Assembly (NCBI RefSeq): GCF_003112535.1
Contig: NZ_BEWA01000017.1
Coordinates: 186,001 to 250,000, forward strand
Length of the DNA stretch: 64,000 nt
From: Streptomyces rishiriensis
GTDB taxonomy: Bacteria; Actinomycetota; Actinomycetes; Streptomycetales; Streptomycetaceae
Reading direction: 5' to 3'
The notes under the pieces are model-generated. The model searched no databases and had not been told where the DNA came from. It worked only from the letters and a program-made list of their open reading frames with translations. Shown here piece by piece: positions 24,287 to 33,184 of the stretch. Within the stretch, counting starts at the first letter, position 1; each line of letters opens with the position of its first letter. A program made the translations under genes and the position numbers.

Positions 24287-25111
24287 ATGCACCTTTCCCG
24301 TAGGCCCGTGGCCGCGGCCGTCGTCTCCCTGCTCGCACTCGGGGTTCCGGCGCTCGCCGCGGCGCCGGCGCTCGCGCGGCCCGTCCGCCCGGCGCCCCTG
24401 GCCCGTCCCGCGCCGACCGCCCCCGCTCCCGCCTCCGACCGGTCTTCTCCTCCGGCTCCGGCTCCGGCCCCGTCTCCGGCCCTGGCTCAGGCTCCGGCCA
24501 CCGTGACGGTGACCGGTGAGGGCAGCGCTAGCGCACCGCCCGACGTCGCGGTGGTCGACGCAGGTGTCGAGACCTCCGCCAAGACCTCGCAGTCCGCGCT
24601 GGACGCGCAGAACCGGGCGGCCGCCGCGTTGCTGGCCGCCGCCCGCGCCCAGGGCGTCGCCGAGCGGGACATCCACACGCGGGGCGTCACCCTCACCCCT
24701 CTCCATGACTACACGGGCGGGGCCCCACGGCTGACGGGATATCAGGCCGCCCAGTCGTTCACGGTGAAGGTGCGCGAGGTGGCGAGGACCGGCGCGGTCC
24801 TGCAGGCGGTCACCGACGCCGCCGGCGATGCGGCCCGCGTCGACTCGGTCGTCTTCGACGTCTCCGACCCCGCTCCGCTGCAGGCCCGCGCCCGTGAGGC
24901 CGCGCACGCCGACGCCCGTGCCAAGGCGGAGCAGTACGCCCGCCTCAGCGGCCGCCGCCTGGGTGCGCTGGTCTCCCTGAGCGAGGACGCCTCCACCTAC
25001 CCGCGCCCCGCGTCACCGGCCGGGGAGACATCCGGCGCCGGCGCCACGCCCGTCGCCCCTGGCGAGATCCGGGCGGGGGCGACGGTGACGGCGGTCTACG
25101 AACTCGATTGA
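24287..25111 (+). CDS. Secreted SIMPL-domain (DUF541) protein
   Basis: 274 residues from ATG 24287. A signal peptide (MHLSRRPVAAAVVSLLALGV, cleavage near ALA at about residue 27) is followed by an Ala/Pro-rich linker and a SIMPL domain from about residue 65: VTVTGEGSASAPPDVAVVDA, DIHTRGVTLTPLHDY, and the C-terminal AKAEQYARLSGRRLGALVSLSE. SIMPL proteins are periplasmic or secreted and of poorly defined function. Close repeats of Pro-Ala in the linker suggest cell-wall spanning. It converges with the TetR gene. Confidence 0.88.
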   Translation: MHLSRRPVAAAVVSLLALGVPALAAAPALARPVRPAPLARPAPTAPAPASDRSSPPAPAPAPSPALAQAPATVTVTGEGSASAPPDVAVVDAGVETSAKTSQSALDAQNRAAAALLAAARAQGVAERDIHTRGVTLTPLHDYTGGAPRLTGYQAAQSFTVKVREVARTGAVLQAVTDAAGDAARVDSVVFDVSDPAPLQARAREAAHADARAKAEQYARLSGRRLGALVSLSEDASTYPRPASPAGETSGAGATPVAPGEIRAGATVTAVYELD

Positions 25112-25113
25112 CC

Positions 25114-25175
25114 GGCGGTTCGACCACTCGGCGGTTCGATCACGCGGAGGCTCGATCGCGATCGATCGATCGACA
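25114..25175. repeat. Short repeats between convergent SIMPL and TetR genes
   Basis: GGCGGTTCGA(C/T)CAC occurs twice (25114 and 25130), followed by overlapping GATCG units around 25152-25172. The 97-base gap has no gene. Confidence 0.6.
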
Positions 25176-25208
25176 GACCGACCGGCCGACTCGGGGCTTC
25201 CCGGCCCT

Positions 25209-25829
25209 TCAGCGCGCCGAGGCGTCCGGCGTTCCCGGCGCCGGGCCCAGTTCCCGGTCGAGCGCCTCGTCGGCCCACTCCTGCGCCCGGGTCCGGGACA
25301 CCGCGCCCTCGTAGGACGTCAGCTGTACGGCGAGCCCGTCCAGCAGGGCCGTCAGGCGCAGGGCCGTACCGGCCGGGTCCGGGCAGGCGAACTCGCCCGC
25401 CGCCACGCCCTCCGTGATCACCTCGACGAGCGCGGCCTTCCACTCCTGGTCGAGACCCCGGGCCACCTCCCGCAGCGCGGGTTCGCGCAGCGACACGGCC
25501 CAGCCCTCGATCCACAGCCGCCAGCCCTTGGCCTGCCCCGTGGGCGCGTACCAGCGCACGGCCGCGCGCAGCCGGCGCAGCGCCGTCGTGCGACGGTCGA
25601 CCAGCTTGCGCAGGTGCGCCAGGTCGTCCTGGGCGGCACGGGCGAACGCCTCGGCGACCAGCCGCTCCTTGGTCGAGAAGTGGTAGAGCACCAGGGCGTT
25701 GCTCACCCCGAGGGCCGCGGCGACGTCGGCGATCCTGACCGCCGCCACGCCCCGCGCCTCGATCTGCTCGATGGCCGCCCGCAGCAGCTCCTCGCGCCGC
25801 TCGGCCACACTCAACCGGACCCTCGCCAC
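25209..25829 (-). CDS. TetR-family transcriptional regulator
   Basis: 206 residues from GTG 25829. The N-terminal helix-turn-helix reads AAIEQIEARGVAAVRIADVAAALGVSNALVLYHFSTKERL, typical of TetR; the C-terminal ligand domain resembles BetI-like members. A TAGGGT -10 sequence (complement of 25836-25841) lies about 7 bases before the GTG, so its mRNA is probably leaderless. Its target is unknown. The inverted repeat at 27240 between the dehydrogenase and hydrolase genes is a candidate site. Confidence 0.88.
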   Translation of the reverse strand: MARVRLSVAERREELLRAAIEQIEARGVAAVRIADVAAALGVSNALVLYHFSTKERLVAEAFARAAQDDLAHLRKLVDRRTTALRRLRAAVRWYAPTGQAKGWRLWIEGWAVSLREPALREVARGLDQEWKAALVEVITEGVAAGEFACPDPAGTALRLTALLDGLAVQLTSYEGAVSRTRAQEWADEALDRELGPAPGTPDASAR

Positions 25830-25954
25830 CCGATCACCCTAATCCGTGGCCCTCGACGACGGGGCGGGAGCCTTGAGGGAGCGCGACGCCGAACGCCGAA
25901 CGCCGACGCCGATCCCGGGGGCCGGAACCCGGACCGGGTCACGGGCCCTCGCGA

Positions 25955-26027
25955 AACACGGAACTCGGGACACGGAACATGGAACGCGCAACGCGCAACG
26001 TGCAACACGGAACACGGAACACGGGAC
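25955..26027. repeat. Degenerate (A)ACACGGA tandem repeat
   Basis: About ten imperfect units of 7-8 bases, variants of ACACGGAAC and ACGCGCAAC, run through the gap between the TetR promoter and the dehydrogenase 3' end. Just upstream, GACGCCGAAC units (25885-25912) repeat in the same way. The region is unusually A-rich for the window and has no gene. Confidence 0.7.
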
Positions 26028-26031
26028 CGTC

Positions 26032-27216
26032 TCAGGCCCGGCGGTGCGTGCCGAAACGGTGCGTGATCACCGGCAGGCGTTGTTCGGCGATCGCGTGGGC
26101 GGCGGCCCGTGGCGTCGTCCCGTCCGCCTCCGCGCGGGTCAGCACCAGCTCCACCAGGGCGCGCATCGAGCGGCGGGTGTGCGCGAAGGCGTTCTCCGCG
26201 TCCGCGCCGATGTCGCCGAACAGCGTCCACCACCACCAGGCGTTGGTGCCGGAGTTGACGACGACGTCCGGCAGGACGCTCACCCCGCGCGCGTGCAGCA
26301 GCGCCTCCGCCTCCGGCAGGACGGGCATGTTGGCCGCCTCGGCGATCCATCGGGCGCCGATCCGCCCCTGCTCCTCGACCCCGATCGCGTACGACACGGC
26401 GGCCGGGACGAGCACCTCCGCCTCCGTCGACAGCCAGGCGTCGCCCGGCAGCTCGCGGTCGCCGGGGCGCAGCACGGCCCGGTCCACGGTGCCGTGGGCG
26501 TCCCGTGCGGCGAGCAGGGCCTCCACGTCGAGCCCGGCCGGGTTGGCGACGGTGCCCTTGACGTCGGCGACGGCCACCACCGTCAGCCCCGCGCGCGTGA
26601 GGAAGCGCGCGGTGGCCCCACCCATGGTGCCGAAGCCCTGGAGCGCGACGCGGGTCCCCTGGTGCGCCACCCCGGCCCGGTCCAGGGCCGCCAGCACGGA
26701 CTCGGCGACCCCGCAGCCGCCGACCAGCTCGTCCAAGCCGATGCCGTCGACCTCGACGGCGAACGCGGCCGCGAGCCGGGCCCGGGCGGCCTCCTCGTCG
26801 TCGAGCAGCGGGTGCACCGCCTGTACGGACGACACCAGCCCCACCTCGGCGACCGCCCGGTCCACCAGGTCCTGGGACAGCCCCAGGTCCTCGCCGGTGG
26901 TCCAGCAGCTCTCCACGTACGGCCGCATCGCCCGCAGGTAGCGCACCAGCAGCCCGTAGGCGTCCGGGTCCCGGGGATCGCAGTCGATGCCGCCCTTGGC
27001 GCCGCCCAGCGGGACGTAGCGGGCCTCGGGGTCGTAGTGCAGCGCCTCCTTGAGGCTCATGCCGCGCGCGAGGCCGGTCACCTCGTCCAGGGTGCAGCCC
27101 GCCCGCATGCGCAGGCCGCCGCTGCACACGCCGCGCACCAGCCGGTCGACGACCAGGAAACCCCGGCGGCCGGTGAGGTGGTCGGTCCAGGTGAGCGACA
27201 GGAAAGGGGAGGTCAC
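26032..27216 (-). CDS. Glu/Leu/Phe/Val dehydrogenase family protein
   Basis: 394 residues. GTG 27216 has GAGGAG upstream, and the longer reading frame crosses the operator, so it was not used. The N-terminal catalytic domain includes GGLRMRAGCTLDEV and YVPLGGAKGGIDCDP with the catalytic Lys74. The NAD-binding domain has the QGFGTMGGATARFL glycine motif. Members oxidatively deaminate glutamate or branched-chain/aromatic amino acids; valine dehydrogenase is an option in Streptomyces but specificity cannot be assigned. It diverges from the metallo-hydrolase across a TetR-like inverted repeat. Confidence 0.88.
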   Translation of the reverse strand: MTSPFLSLTWTDHLTGRRGFLVVDRLVRGVCSGGLRMRAGCTLDEVTGLARGMSLKEALHYDPEARYVPLGGAKGGIDCDPRDPDAYGLLVRYLRAMRPYVESCWTTGEDLGLSQDLVDRAVAEVGLVSSVQAVHPLLDDEEAARARLAAAFAVEVDGIGLDELVGGCGVAESVLAALDRAGVAHQGTRVALQGFGTMGGATARFLTRAGLTVVAVADVKGTVANPAGLDVEALLAARDAHGTVDRAVLRPGDRELPGDAWLSTEAEVLVPAAVSYAIGVEEQGRIGARWIAEAANMPVLPEAEALLHARGVSVLPDVVVNSGTNAWWWWTLFGDIGADAENAFAHTRRSMRALVELVLTRAEADGTTPRAAAHAIAEQRLPVITHRFGTHRRA

Positions 27217-27239
27217 ACGGGCTCCTCGACCAGGACGGT

Positions 27240-27259
27240 TACTGAACAGTGGGTCAGTA
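27240..27259. promoter_or_regulatory. TACTGA-N8-TCAGTA inverted repeat in a divergent promoter
   Basis: TACTGA (27240-27245) and TCAGTA (27254-27259) form a perfect inverted repeat with an 8-base spacer, of TetR-operator size. It lies 24 bases upstream of the dehydrogenase start and 86 bases upstream of the metallo-hydrolase start, so one repressor could control both genes. The TetR gene at 25209-25829 is the nearest candidate. Confidence 0.6.
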
Positions 27260-27344
27260 TCGGGACCCGGGGCGAGGCCTGTCAACGCGTTGTCGGAGGG
27301 GGCGACCATAATGGAACGCCTCAGCGACTCCACCTGGAGGTACC

Positions 27345-28574
27345 GTGTCCGGTTTCCGTTCCCTGAGCTCCGGGCTCCGCGCTCTGCAGCCCGAGGCCTT
27401 CGGTGCGGATCCCAGTGGTGAGCGCCTCGCGCGCATCCGCAGATCGCCCCATTACAAGGACGGGGTGTTCGTGAACCCCGGCGGTCCGGCGCGGACCCGC
27501 CCCTCGGGCTCGGCGCTCGACTTCGCCAAGGTCTTCTTCGACAAGGAGCAGCGCCCCCGCCGCTCCCCGGCGGGCACCGTGCCGGTGCACGCCACCACCC
27601 TCGCCGACCTCGCCAAGCCGCCGGCCACCGGGCTCAGGGTGACCTGGATGGGGCACTCGAGCGTGCTCGCGGAGATCGACGGGCAGCGCGTCCTGTTCGA
27701 CCCCGTCTGGGGCGAGCGCTGCTCTCCGTTCCCCTTCGCCGGTCCCAAGCGGCTGCACCCGGTCCCGTTGCCGCTGGCCGCGCTGGGCCCGGTCGACGTC
27801 GTCGTCATCTCGCACGACCACTACGACCATCTGGACCTGCCCACGATCAAGGCGCTGGCCGGCACGGACACCCTGTTCGCCGTGCCGCTCGGCGTCGGCG
27901 CCCACCTGGAGCACTGGGGCGTGTCCGCCGACCGGCTGCGCGAGCTGGACTGGCACGAGGAGACGAAGGTCGGCGGTCTCACCCTGACCGCCACCCCGGC
28001 CCGCCATTTCTGCGGCCGCGGCCTGCGCAACACCCAGCACACCCTGTGGGCGTCCTGGGTCGTCGCGGGCGAGCAGCACCGGATCTTCCACAGCGGCGAC
28101 ACCGGTTACTTCGACGGCTTCAAGGAGATCGGGGCCGCCCACGGCCCGTTCGACGCGACGATGATCCAGATCGGGGCGTACTCCGACTTCTGGCCCGATA
28201 TTCACATGACCCCCGAAGAGGGCGTGCGGGCGCATCTGGACCTCCAGGCCGGCCCCGGCGGGGTGATCCTGCCCATCCACTGGGCCACCTTCAACCTCGC
28301 CACGCACGCGTGGACCGACCCGGGCGAGGGCACGCTCGCCGCCGGCCGGGCGGTGGGAGCGCGGGTCGCCCTGCCGCGCCCGGGTGAGCCCTTCGAGCCC
28401 GGTGCCGAGACCGTTCCGGGGGAGCCGTGGTGGCGTGGCGCGGCACGCGCCCCCAGTGGTGGGTGGCAGCCTCTGGGCGACACCGCAACCAAGGCCAAAG
28501 CCGATACCGAGAGTGACATTCCGAAGGGTGCCGCCGAGGGCGGCGAAGCGCCGGAGGTCGTCCCGGCAGGCTGA
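27345..28574 (+). CDS. Metallo-beta-lactamase-fold hydrolase (UlaG/NAPE-PLD-like)
   Basis: 409 residues from GTG 27345, with TGGAGG upstream. The metal motif H-x-H-x-D-H is HDHYDH (157-162), preceded by TWMGHSSVLAEIDG and LFDPVWGERCSPF and followed by IFHSGDTGYFDGF and PIHWATFNL. This is the pattern of the subgroup that includes UlaG and N-acylphosphatidylethanolamine phospholipase D. The C-terminal 40 residues are a low-complexity, acidic tail. The substrate is unknown. An almost perfect 18-bp hairpin with a U-run follows it. Confidence 0.88.
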   Translation: MSGFRSLSSGLRALQPEAFGADPSGERLARIRRSPHYKDGVFVNPGGPARTRPSGSALDFAKVFFDKEQRPRRSPAGTVPVHATTLADLAKPPATGLRVTWMGHSSVLAEIDGQRVLFDPVWGERCSPFPFAGPKRLHPVPLPLAALGPVDVVVISHDHYDHLDLPTIKALAGTDTLFAVPLGVGAHLEHWGVSADRLRELDWHEETKVGGLTLTATPARHFCGRGLRNTQHTLWASWVVAGEQHRIFHSGDTGYFDGFKEIGAAHGPFDATMIQIGAYSDFWPDIHMTPEEGVRAHLDLQAGPGGVILPIHWATFNLATHAWTDPGEGTLAAGRAVGARVALPRPGEPFEPGAETVPGEPWWRGAARAPSGGWQPLGDTATKAKADTESDIPKGAAEGGEAPEVVPAG

Positions 28575-28603
28575 TCGGGGCAGGCGGACGTTCGGCGGTG
28601 CGG

Positions 28604-28645
28604 ACCGTGCGGGCCGGGGAGCGACAGGCTCCCGGCCCGCACGGT
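28604..28645 (+). terminator. Intrinsic terminator after the metallo-hydrolase
   Basis: A left arm beginning ACCGTGCGGGCCGGG (28604-28622) pairs with GCTCCCGGCCCGCACGGT (28628-28645) with one bulged G, a 5-base loop and a following CGTTTTA. One of the clearest factor-independent terminators in the window. Confidence 0.85.
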
Positions 28646-28910
28646 CGTTTTATGACCGCCCTTGAGCAGCCACGATCGAACTCTTTCCTCGCTGCGCCTG
28701 GGATCGCGTGGGCTTATCGATCTGCCGTACGAAGCCTCATACCAGAGCGGGACGCTGTGTGCGGGACTTTGTCAACTGCCCATCGCACATGATGGGTTGC
28801 CGACTACTGTGAGTGGCCGTTGGGCGACACCGGGCCGAATTCCCCGGCTCTCGCGACCGACGGCTCTTCCGACCGACGACCCGGCTCGACGGACCAGTAC
28901 GAGGACACCG
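28646..28910. other. Conservon upstream region
   Basis: About 265 bases between the terminator and cvnA with lower GC in places (for example TTTGTCAACTGCCCATCG around 28767). It most likely carries the conservon promoter, but no -35/-10 pair stands out enough to place it. No gene is seen. Confidence 0.4.
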
Positions 28911-31586
28911 ATGTCTCACCTCCGCGCACCCGCCGCACGCGCAGACCGCCGTGAGGGCGGGCGGCACGGGCGGCCGGCCCCCCGCCCCGCACCGGCGCCG
29001 GCCGAGACACCCATACGGCCCCAGCTGCTGCGGCTCGCCGTGCTGCCCCCGACCGCGGTCGCCCTCAGCGCCTGCGCGGTCGTCCTGTTCACCGTGCGCT
29101 CCTCCGGCGTCCGGCCCGGACCGACCCTGTGGGCGGTCCTGGCCGGCGCGGTCGCGGTGACCGGCGTCGGCCTCGTGATCGCCGCCGTGGCAGCGGACCG
29201 CGCCGCCCGCTCCGTCAGCGACCGCGTGGCGGCCCTGCGCCGCAGCAGCGCGCGCGGCGAGGCCGAACTGCTCGGCGTCATCGAGGCGCTGCGCCGTGGC
29301 GAGGCCCCGCCGCCGCGCCGGACGCGCGGCGGCCCGCCCGGCGACGCCGACGACTTCGAGCTGCTCGCCGCCGACCTGGCCCGCGCCCACGACGGGGCCG
29401 TCACCGCTGTCGTGCGGGCCGCACAGCTGTCCAGTCAGACCGGCAGCGAACAGAAACTGGAGGTGTTCGTCAACCTGGCGCGGCGCCTTCAGTCCCTGGT
29501 GCACCGCGAGATCTCGATCCTCGACGAGCTGGAGAACGAGATCGAGGACCCCGATCTGCTCAAGGGCCTCTTCCACGTCGACCATCTCGCCACCCGCATC
29601 CGCCGCCACGCGGAGAACCTCGCCGTCCTCGGCGGCGCCGTCTCGCGGCGGCAGTGGAGCAACCCGGTGTCCATGACCGAGGTGCTGCGCTCCGCGATCG
29701 CCGAGGTCGAGCAGTACTCGCGGGTCAAGCTCGTGCCGCCCGTGGACGGCGAACTGCGCGGCCATGCCGTCGCCGACGTCATCCATCTGCTCGCCGAACT
29801 GGTCGAGAACGCCACGGTGTTCTCCGCCCCGCACACCCAGGTGCTGCTGCGGGCCAACCTCGTCACCTCGGGACTCGCCGTGGAGGTCGAGGACCGCGGC
29901 CTCGGCATGCCCGCCGAGGAGACGGGCCGGATGAACGCGCTGCTCGCCGACCCCGACCAGGTCAACGTGGGCCGCCTGCTCGCCGACGGCCGGATCGGCC
30001 TGTTCGTCGTCTCCCAGCTGGCCCGGCGGCACGGCATCCGGGTCCGGCTGCAGAGCAACATCTACGGCGGCGTCCAGGCCGTCCTCGTCGTCCCGCAGGC
30101 GCTGCTGGGCTCCGCGCCCGGCCTTCCCGGGGCCGCGACCCCGGGATCGGACACCGACGGCGGCGGCCTGCCCCTCGTGCCCGCCCCGAGTGCCCTCGCC
30201 GCGCCCCCGGGCCGGCCCACCCTGCCGCCGGCCTCTCGCCCCCCGACGACCGGCGCCGGGTCCCACGCCACGATGGAGAGCGGCCGCACCCCCGACCCCG
30301 CCCGTCCCCACCTTCCGCAGCACGGCGGCACGGGCCGCAACCCGGTCCCGGCGCACCGGTACCCGGGCGACCTGCCCGCACCGGCCGGCGGGCAGGAGGC
30401 CGGGGACACCGACGGAGCGGGCCTTCCCCCGGCAGCGGCCACCGGCGAGGCGGTGCCGGTGCACGCGCGGGACGGCAGCCACAGCGCCGGTCGCCCGTTC
30501 GGCGCCGCGCACGTGCCGCAGACCCCGCCGCCCGGTCCGTCCGGCGGACCACCGCGCGCCTGGAACGCCGCCGACGCGTCGCCTTCGCCCTCGCCCTCGC
30601 CCTCTCCCTCGTCCTCTGCCTCGTCCTCTGCCTCGTCCTCGCCCTCCTCCGTCCCCTGGTCCTCTCCCTCGGCCGTTCCCTCGCAGTCGCGCAGCGCACC
30701 TGCCGCGGAAGCGCCGCCGCCCCCCTCGCGGACACAGGGCGCTGCGGTCCCTGTCCAGCCCGGCCCGCAGCCGGCGGACGAACCGCGCGCGAACGGCCGC
30801 CGACCCGCGCCGCTGCCCGTCCGCGGCGCGCGCGAGACACGGCCCAACCCGGCCGAGGCCGTCCCCGGCATCCGGCAGGGCGACCGGCCCGTCGTCGAGG
30901 AGCACGCGGGCCTCGCGCCCACCCCGCGCGTCGGTCCGGTGCGCGGCACCATGGGCAAGCCGCAACTGCCCCGCCGCCGGGCCCAGGAGCACATCGTGCC
31001 CCAGCTGCGCGGCGGTCCGGCCCCGCGCCAGGACACCGAACAGCCCGCCGGTCACGACCCCGGCCTGATGGCGGCGTTCCAGCGGGGCATCGGCCTCGCC
31101 GAGGCCCAGCAGAGCCTGGAGGCGGACGTCTGGGAACCGTCCGCGCCTCTCCTGCCCGGCGACCCGCAGGGCCCCCCGCACTCGCAGCCCCCTTCGTTCC
31201 CGACCCCGACCCCGACTCCGACGTCGATTTCGCCGTCGCCGTCACCGTCGTCCTCGTGGTCCCTGGACCCGGCCTCGTTCTACCCGTCGGCTCCGTCGGA
31301 CCAGCCCGGCCTTGCGGCACCGGTCGCGCACCCGGAGGCGGCCGCCCCGCAGCGCGGTCTCCCGGGCGGGGACGACGACGCCGCGCACGTCCCGGAAGGC
31401 GTACGGCTCCTGCCGCCCCTGTCGTCCCCCGCCGACGCCGGGCCGCCGCACCGGACCGGGATATCCGCCCCGCGTCCCGCGCACGTGGCCGCGCCGCCCG
31501 AGGTGTACGGCGCCCGTGAGGGACTGGACCAGCCCGGCCCCGACCGGACCACCGCCCGGCACGACGGGAGCGCACCGGCCGGATGA
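28911..31586 (+). CDS. cvnA: Conservon sensor kinase-like protein CvnA
   Basis: 891 residues from ATG 28911 (GAGGACACCG upstream). Two membrane spans lie near residues 40-60 and 65-90, then a coiled dimerisation region (SSQTGSEQKLEVFVNLARRL) and a histidine-kinase-type ATP-binding domain with N-box LLAELVENATVFSAP, VEDRGLGMP and GRIGLFVVSQLARRHG. CvnA proteins lack a canonical response-regulator partner and work with CvnB, C and D as a membrane complex resembling G-protein signalling. The C-terminal half (about 400-891) is low-complexity, Pro/Ser/Ala-rich and probably disordered, with Ser-Pro runs near 560-590. Confidence 0.92.
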   Translation: MSHLRAPAARADRREGGRHGRPAPRPAPAPAETPIRPQLLRLAVLPPTAVALSACAVVLFTVRSSGVRPGPTLWAVLAGAVAVTGVGLVIAAVAADRAARSVSDRVAALRRSSARGEAELLGVIEALRRGEAPPPRRTRGGPPGDADDFELLAADLARAHDGAVTAVVRAAQLSSQTGSEQKLEVFVNLARRLQSLVHREISILDELENEIEDPDLLKGLFHVDHLATRIRRHAENLAVLGGAVSRRQWSNPVSMTEVLRSAIAEVEQYSRVKLVPPVDGELRGHAVADVIHLLAELVENATVFSAPHTQVLLRANLVTSGLAVEVEDRGLGMPAEETGRMNALLADPDQVNVGRLLADGRIGLFVVSQLARRHGIRVRLQSNIYGGVQAVLVVPQALLGSAPGLPGAATPGSDTDGGGLPLVPAPSALAAPPGRPTLPPASRPPTTGAGSHATMESGRTPDPARPHLPQHGGTGRNPVPAHRYPGDLPAPAGGQEAGDTDGAGLPPAAATGEAVPVHARDGSHSAGRPFGAAHVPQTPPPGPSGGPPRAWNAADASPSPSPSPSPSSSASSSASSSPSSVPWSSPSAVPSQSRSAPAAEAPPPPSRTQGAAVPVQPGPQPADEPRANGRRPAPLPVRGARETRPNPAEAVPGIRQGDRPVVEEHAGLAPTPRVGPVRGTMGKPQLPRRRAQEHIVPQLRGGPAPRQDTEQPAGHDPGLMAAFQRGIGLAEAQQSLEADVWEPSAPLLPGDPQGPPHSQPPSFPTPTPTPTSISPSPSPSSSWSLDPASFYPSAPSDQPGLAAPVAHPEAAAPQRGLPGGDDDAAHVPEGVRLLPPLSSPADAGPPHRTGISAPRPAHVAAPPEVYGAREGLDQPGPDRTTARHDGSAPAG

Positions 31587-31669
31587 CCACCAGCCCCATC
31601 TCCACCCCCACCCCCACCCCCACCCTCAGCGCTCCCTCAGACCTTCGTACCCCAAGGAGTCGATCCACC

Positions 31670-32101
31670 ATGGCGAGCGATGCGCCGACCGGCCATGTAT
31701 CCGATCTCGACTGGCTGATGAGCGGCCTCGTGCAGCGCGTACCGCACACCACGAGCGCGGTGCTGCTCTCCTGCGACGGGCTCGTGAAATCGGTCCACGG
31801 CCTGGACCCCGACAGCGCCGACCACATGGCCGCGCTGGCCTCCGGCCTGTACTCCCTCGGCCGCAGCGCCGGCGTCCGGTTCGGCGACGGCGGGGACGTT
31901 CGGCAGGTCGTCGTCGAACTCGACTCGACGCTGCTGTTCGTCACCACCGCCGGATCCGGCACGTGTCTCGCGGTTCTCGCCGGGCGCGAGGCCGACGCGG
32001 CCGTGCTCGGGTACGAGATGTCGATGCTGGTCAAGAGCGTCCGGCCGTATCTGATGACCGCGCCCCGGCAGCACGCCGAACCGTCGGTGATGGGGCCTTG
32101 A
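31670..32101 (+). CDS. cvnB: Conservon roadblock/LC7 protein CvnB
   Basis: 143 residues from ATG 31670, with AAGGAG 10 bases upstream and the typical N-terminus MASDAPTGHVSDLDWLMSGL. A longer version from ATG 31583 overlaps the cvnA stop (ATGA) and would add 29 Pro/Thr-rich residues. The roadblock fold is recognisable: VQRVPHTTSAVLLSCDGLVK, then the AALASGLYSLGRSAGVRF helix and VVVELDSTLLFVTTAG. Roadblock proteins pair with small GTPases, here CvnD. Confidence 0.92.
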   Translation: MASDAPTGHVSDLDWLMSGLVQRVPHTTSAVLLSCDGLVKSVHGLDPDSADHMAALASGLYSLGRSAGVRFGDGGDVRQVVVELDSTLLFVTTAGSGTCLAVLAGREADAAVLGYEMSMLVKSVRPYLMTAPRQHAEPSVMGP

Positions 32102-32103
32102 AC

Positions 32104-32475
32104 GTGGCGGCGGCCGGTGACGGGCCCTGGCTCGACGACGCGGCCGGACGGCTGGTGCGCCCCTTCACGGTCAGCAACGGCCGGACCAGGCCCAGCGTCG
32201 CCCTCGATCTCATGTCGCAGGTGAGGGCCACCGGGGCGACCCCTCTCGGCTATCTCGGCCCTGAGCACGCGCAGGCGCTGGTCCTGACCCGCGCCCCCGT
32301 GTCGGTCGCCGAGATCGCGGCCCATCTGAAGCTGCCGGCGGCGGTCACCAAGGTGCTGCTGTCCGACCTCCTCGACTGCGGGGCGCTGACCACCAAGCCC
32401 CCCGAGTTCCACCACACCCCCACCGACCGGGCCCTACTGGAGGCAGTGCTCGATGGACTACGACGACAGCTCTGA
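32104..32475 (+). CDS. cvnC: Conservon DUF742 protein CvnC
   Basis: 123 residues from GTG 32104; a TTG at 32098 that overlaps the cvnB stop is the alternative. DUF742 is recognisable from RLVRPFTVSNGRTRPS, the LGPEHAQAL segment, and a winged-helix-like VSVAEIAAHLKLPAAVTKVLLSDL. The last 23 bases overlap cvnD, typical of conservons. It is thought to bridge CvnB and CvnD. Confidence 0.9.
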   Translation: MAAAGDGPWLDDAAGRLVRPFTVSNGRTRPSVALDLMSQVRATGATPLGYLGPEHAQALVLTRAPVSVAEIAAHLKLPAAVTKVLLSDLLDCGALTTKPPEFHHTPTDRALLEAVLDGLRRQL

Positions 32476-33121
32476 CCGCGACACATACGACAGGTACGGC
32501 GACAGCCGCGCCTATGGAGGACACGACGACCCAGGCCCGGATCCCTTTCCCACCGCCCTGAAGATCCTGGTCGCGGGCGGGTTCGGGGTCGGCAAGACGA
32601 CCTTCGTCGGCGCCGTGAGCGAGATCGCGCCGCTCAGCACGGAGGAGCTGCTCACCACCGTCAGCGCCGCCACCGACAACCTCGACGGCATCGAGAACAA
32701 GGTCGAGACGACCGTCGCCATGGACTTCGGCCGCATCACCCTCGACCCCCGGCACGTGCTCTACCTGTTCGGAACCCCTGGCCAGGAGCGGTTCTGGTTC
32801 ATGTGGGACGAGCTGTCCGAGGGGGCTCTCGGCGCGGTCATCCTCGCCGACACCCGCCGGCTGGAGGAGTGCTTCGCCGCCGTCGACTTCTTCGAGGAGC
32901 GCGGACTCGCCTTCATCATCGCCGTCAACGAGTTCGACGGATCCCACCGCTACGACCCCGAGGAGGTGCGCGCCGCCATCGACCTGGACCCGTCCGTCCC
33001 CGTCGTGCGCTGCGACGCGCGGATCTCCGCCTCCGGCGTCCAGACCCTGCTCACCCTCGTCAAGCACCTCATCGCCCATGCGCCGACCGCACCCCAGCCG
33101 AGCCGCGGCGCCCACATGTGA
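32453..33121 (+). CDS. cvnD: Conservon small GTPase CvnD
   Basis: 222 residues from ATG 32453, inside the end of cvnC. G motifs: P-loop GGFGVGKTTF (about 42-51), switch II GTPGQERFWFMW with a Thr-Pro in place of the usual Asp-x-x-Gly, and NEFD for the base-specificity loop. An acidic, Tyr-rich N-terminal tail precedes the G domain. It is the switch of the conservon. In other Streptomyces these systems affect development and antibiotic production. Confidence 0.93.
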   Translation: MDYDDSSDRDTYDRYGDSRAYGGHDDPGPDPFPTALKILVAGGFGVGKTTFVGAVSEIAPLSTEELLTTVSAATDNLDGIENKVETTVAMDFGRITLDPRHVLYLFGTPGQERFWFMWDELSEGALGAVILADTRRLEECFAAVDFFEERGLAFIIAVNEFDGSHRYDPEEVRAAIDLDPSVPVVRCDARISASGVQTLLTLVKHLIAHAPTAPQPSRGAHM

Positions 33122-33184
33122 CGCCCGCACCCGACGCCCCCCGGAGCCGCAAATGACGTACGTCCACAGCGACGGAGCCCGGCC

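Noticed and set aside
30580..30690. Possible CRISPR-like array in CTCGCC/CTCGTC repeats
   Set aside because: The repeats are short, in frame and encode Ser-Pro runs of CvnA. There are no spacers and no cas genes.
28737..32415. Two long minus-strand frames opposite the conservon
   Set aside because: Low-complexity, Arg/Gly-rich translations with no domain; they mirror cvnA, cvnB and cvnC.
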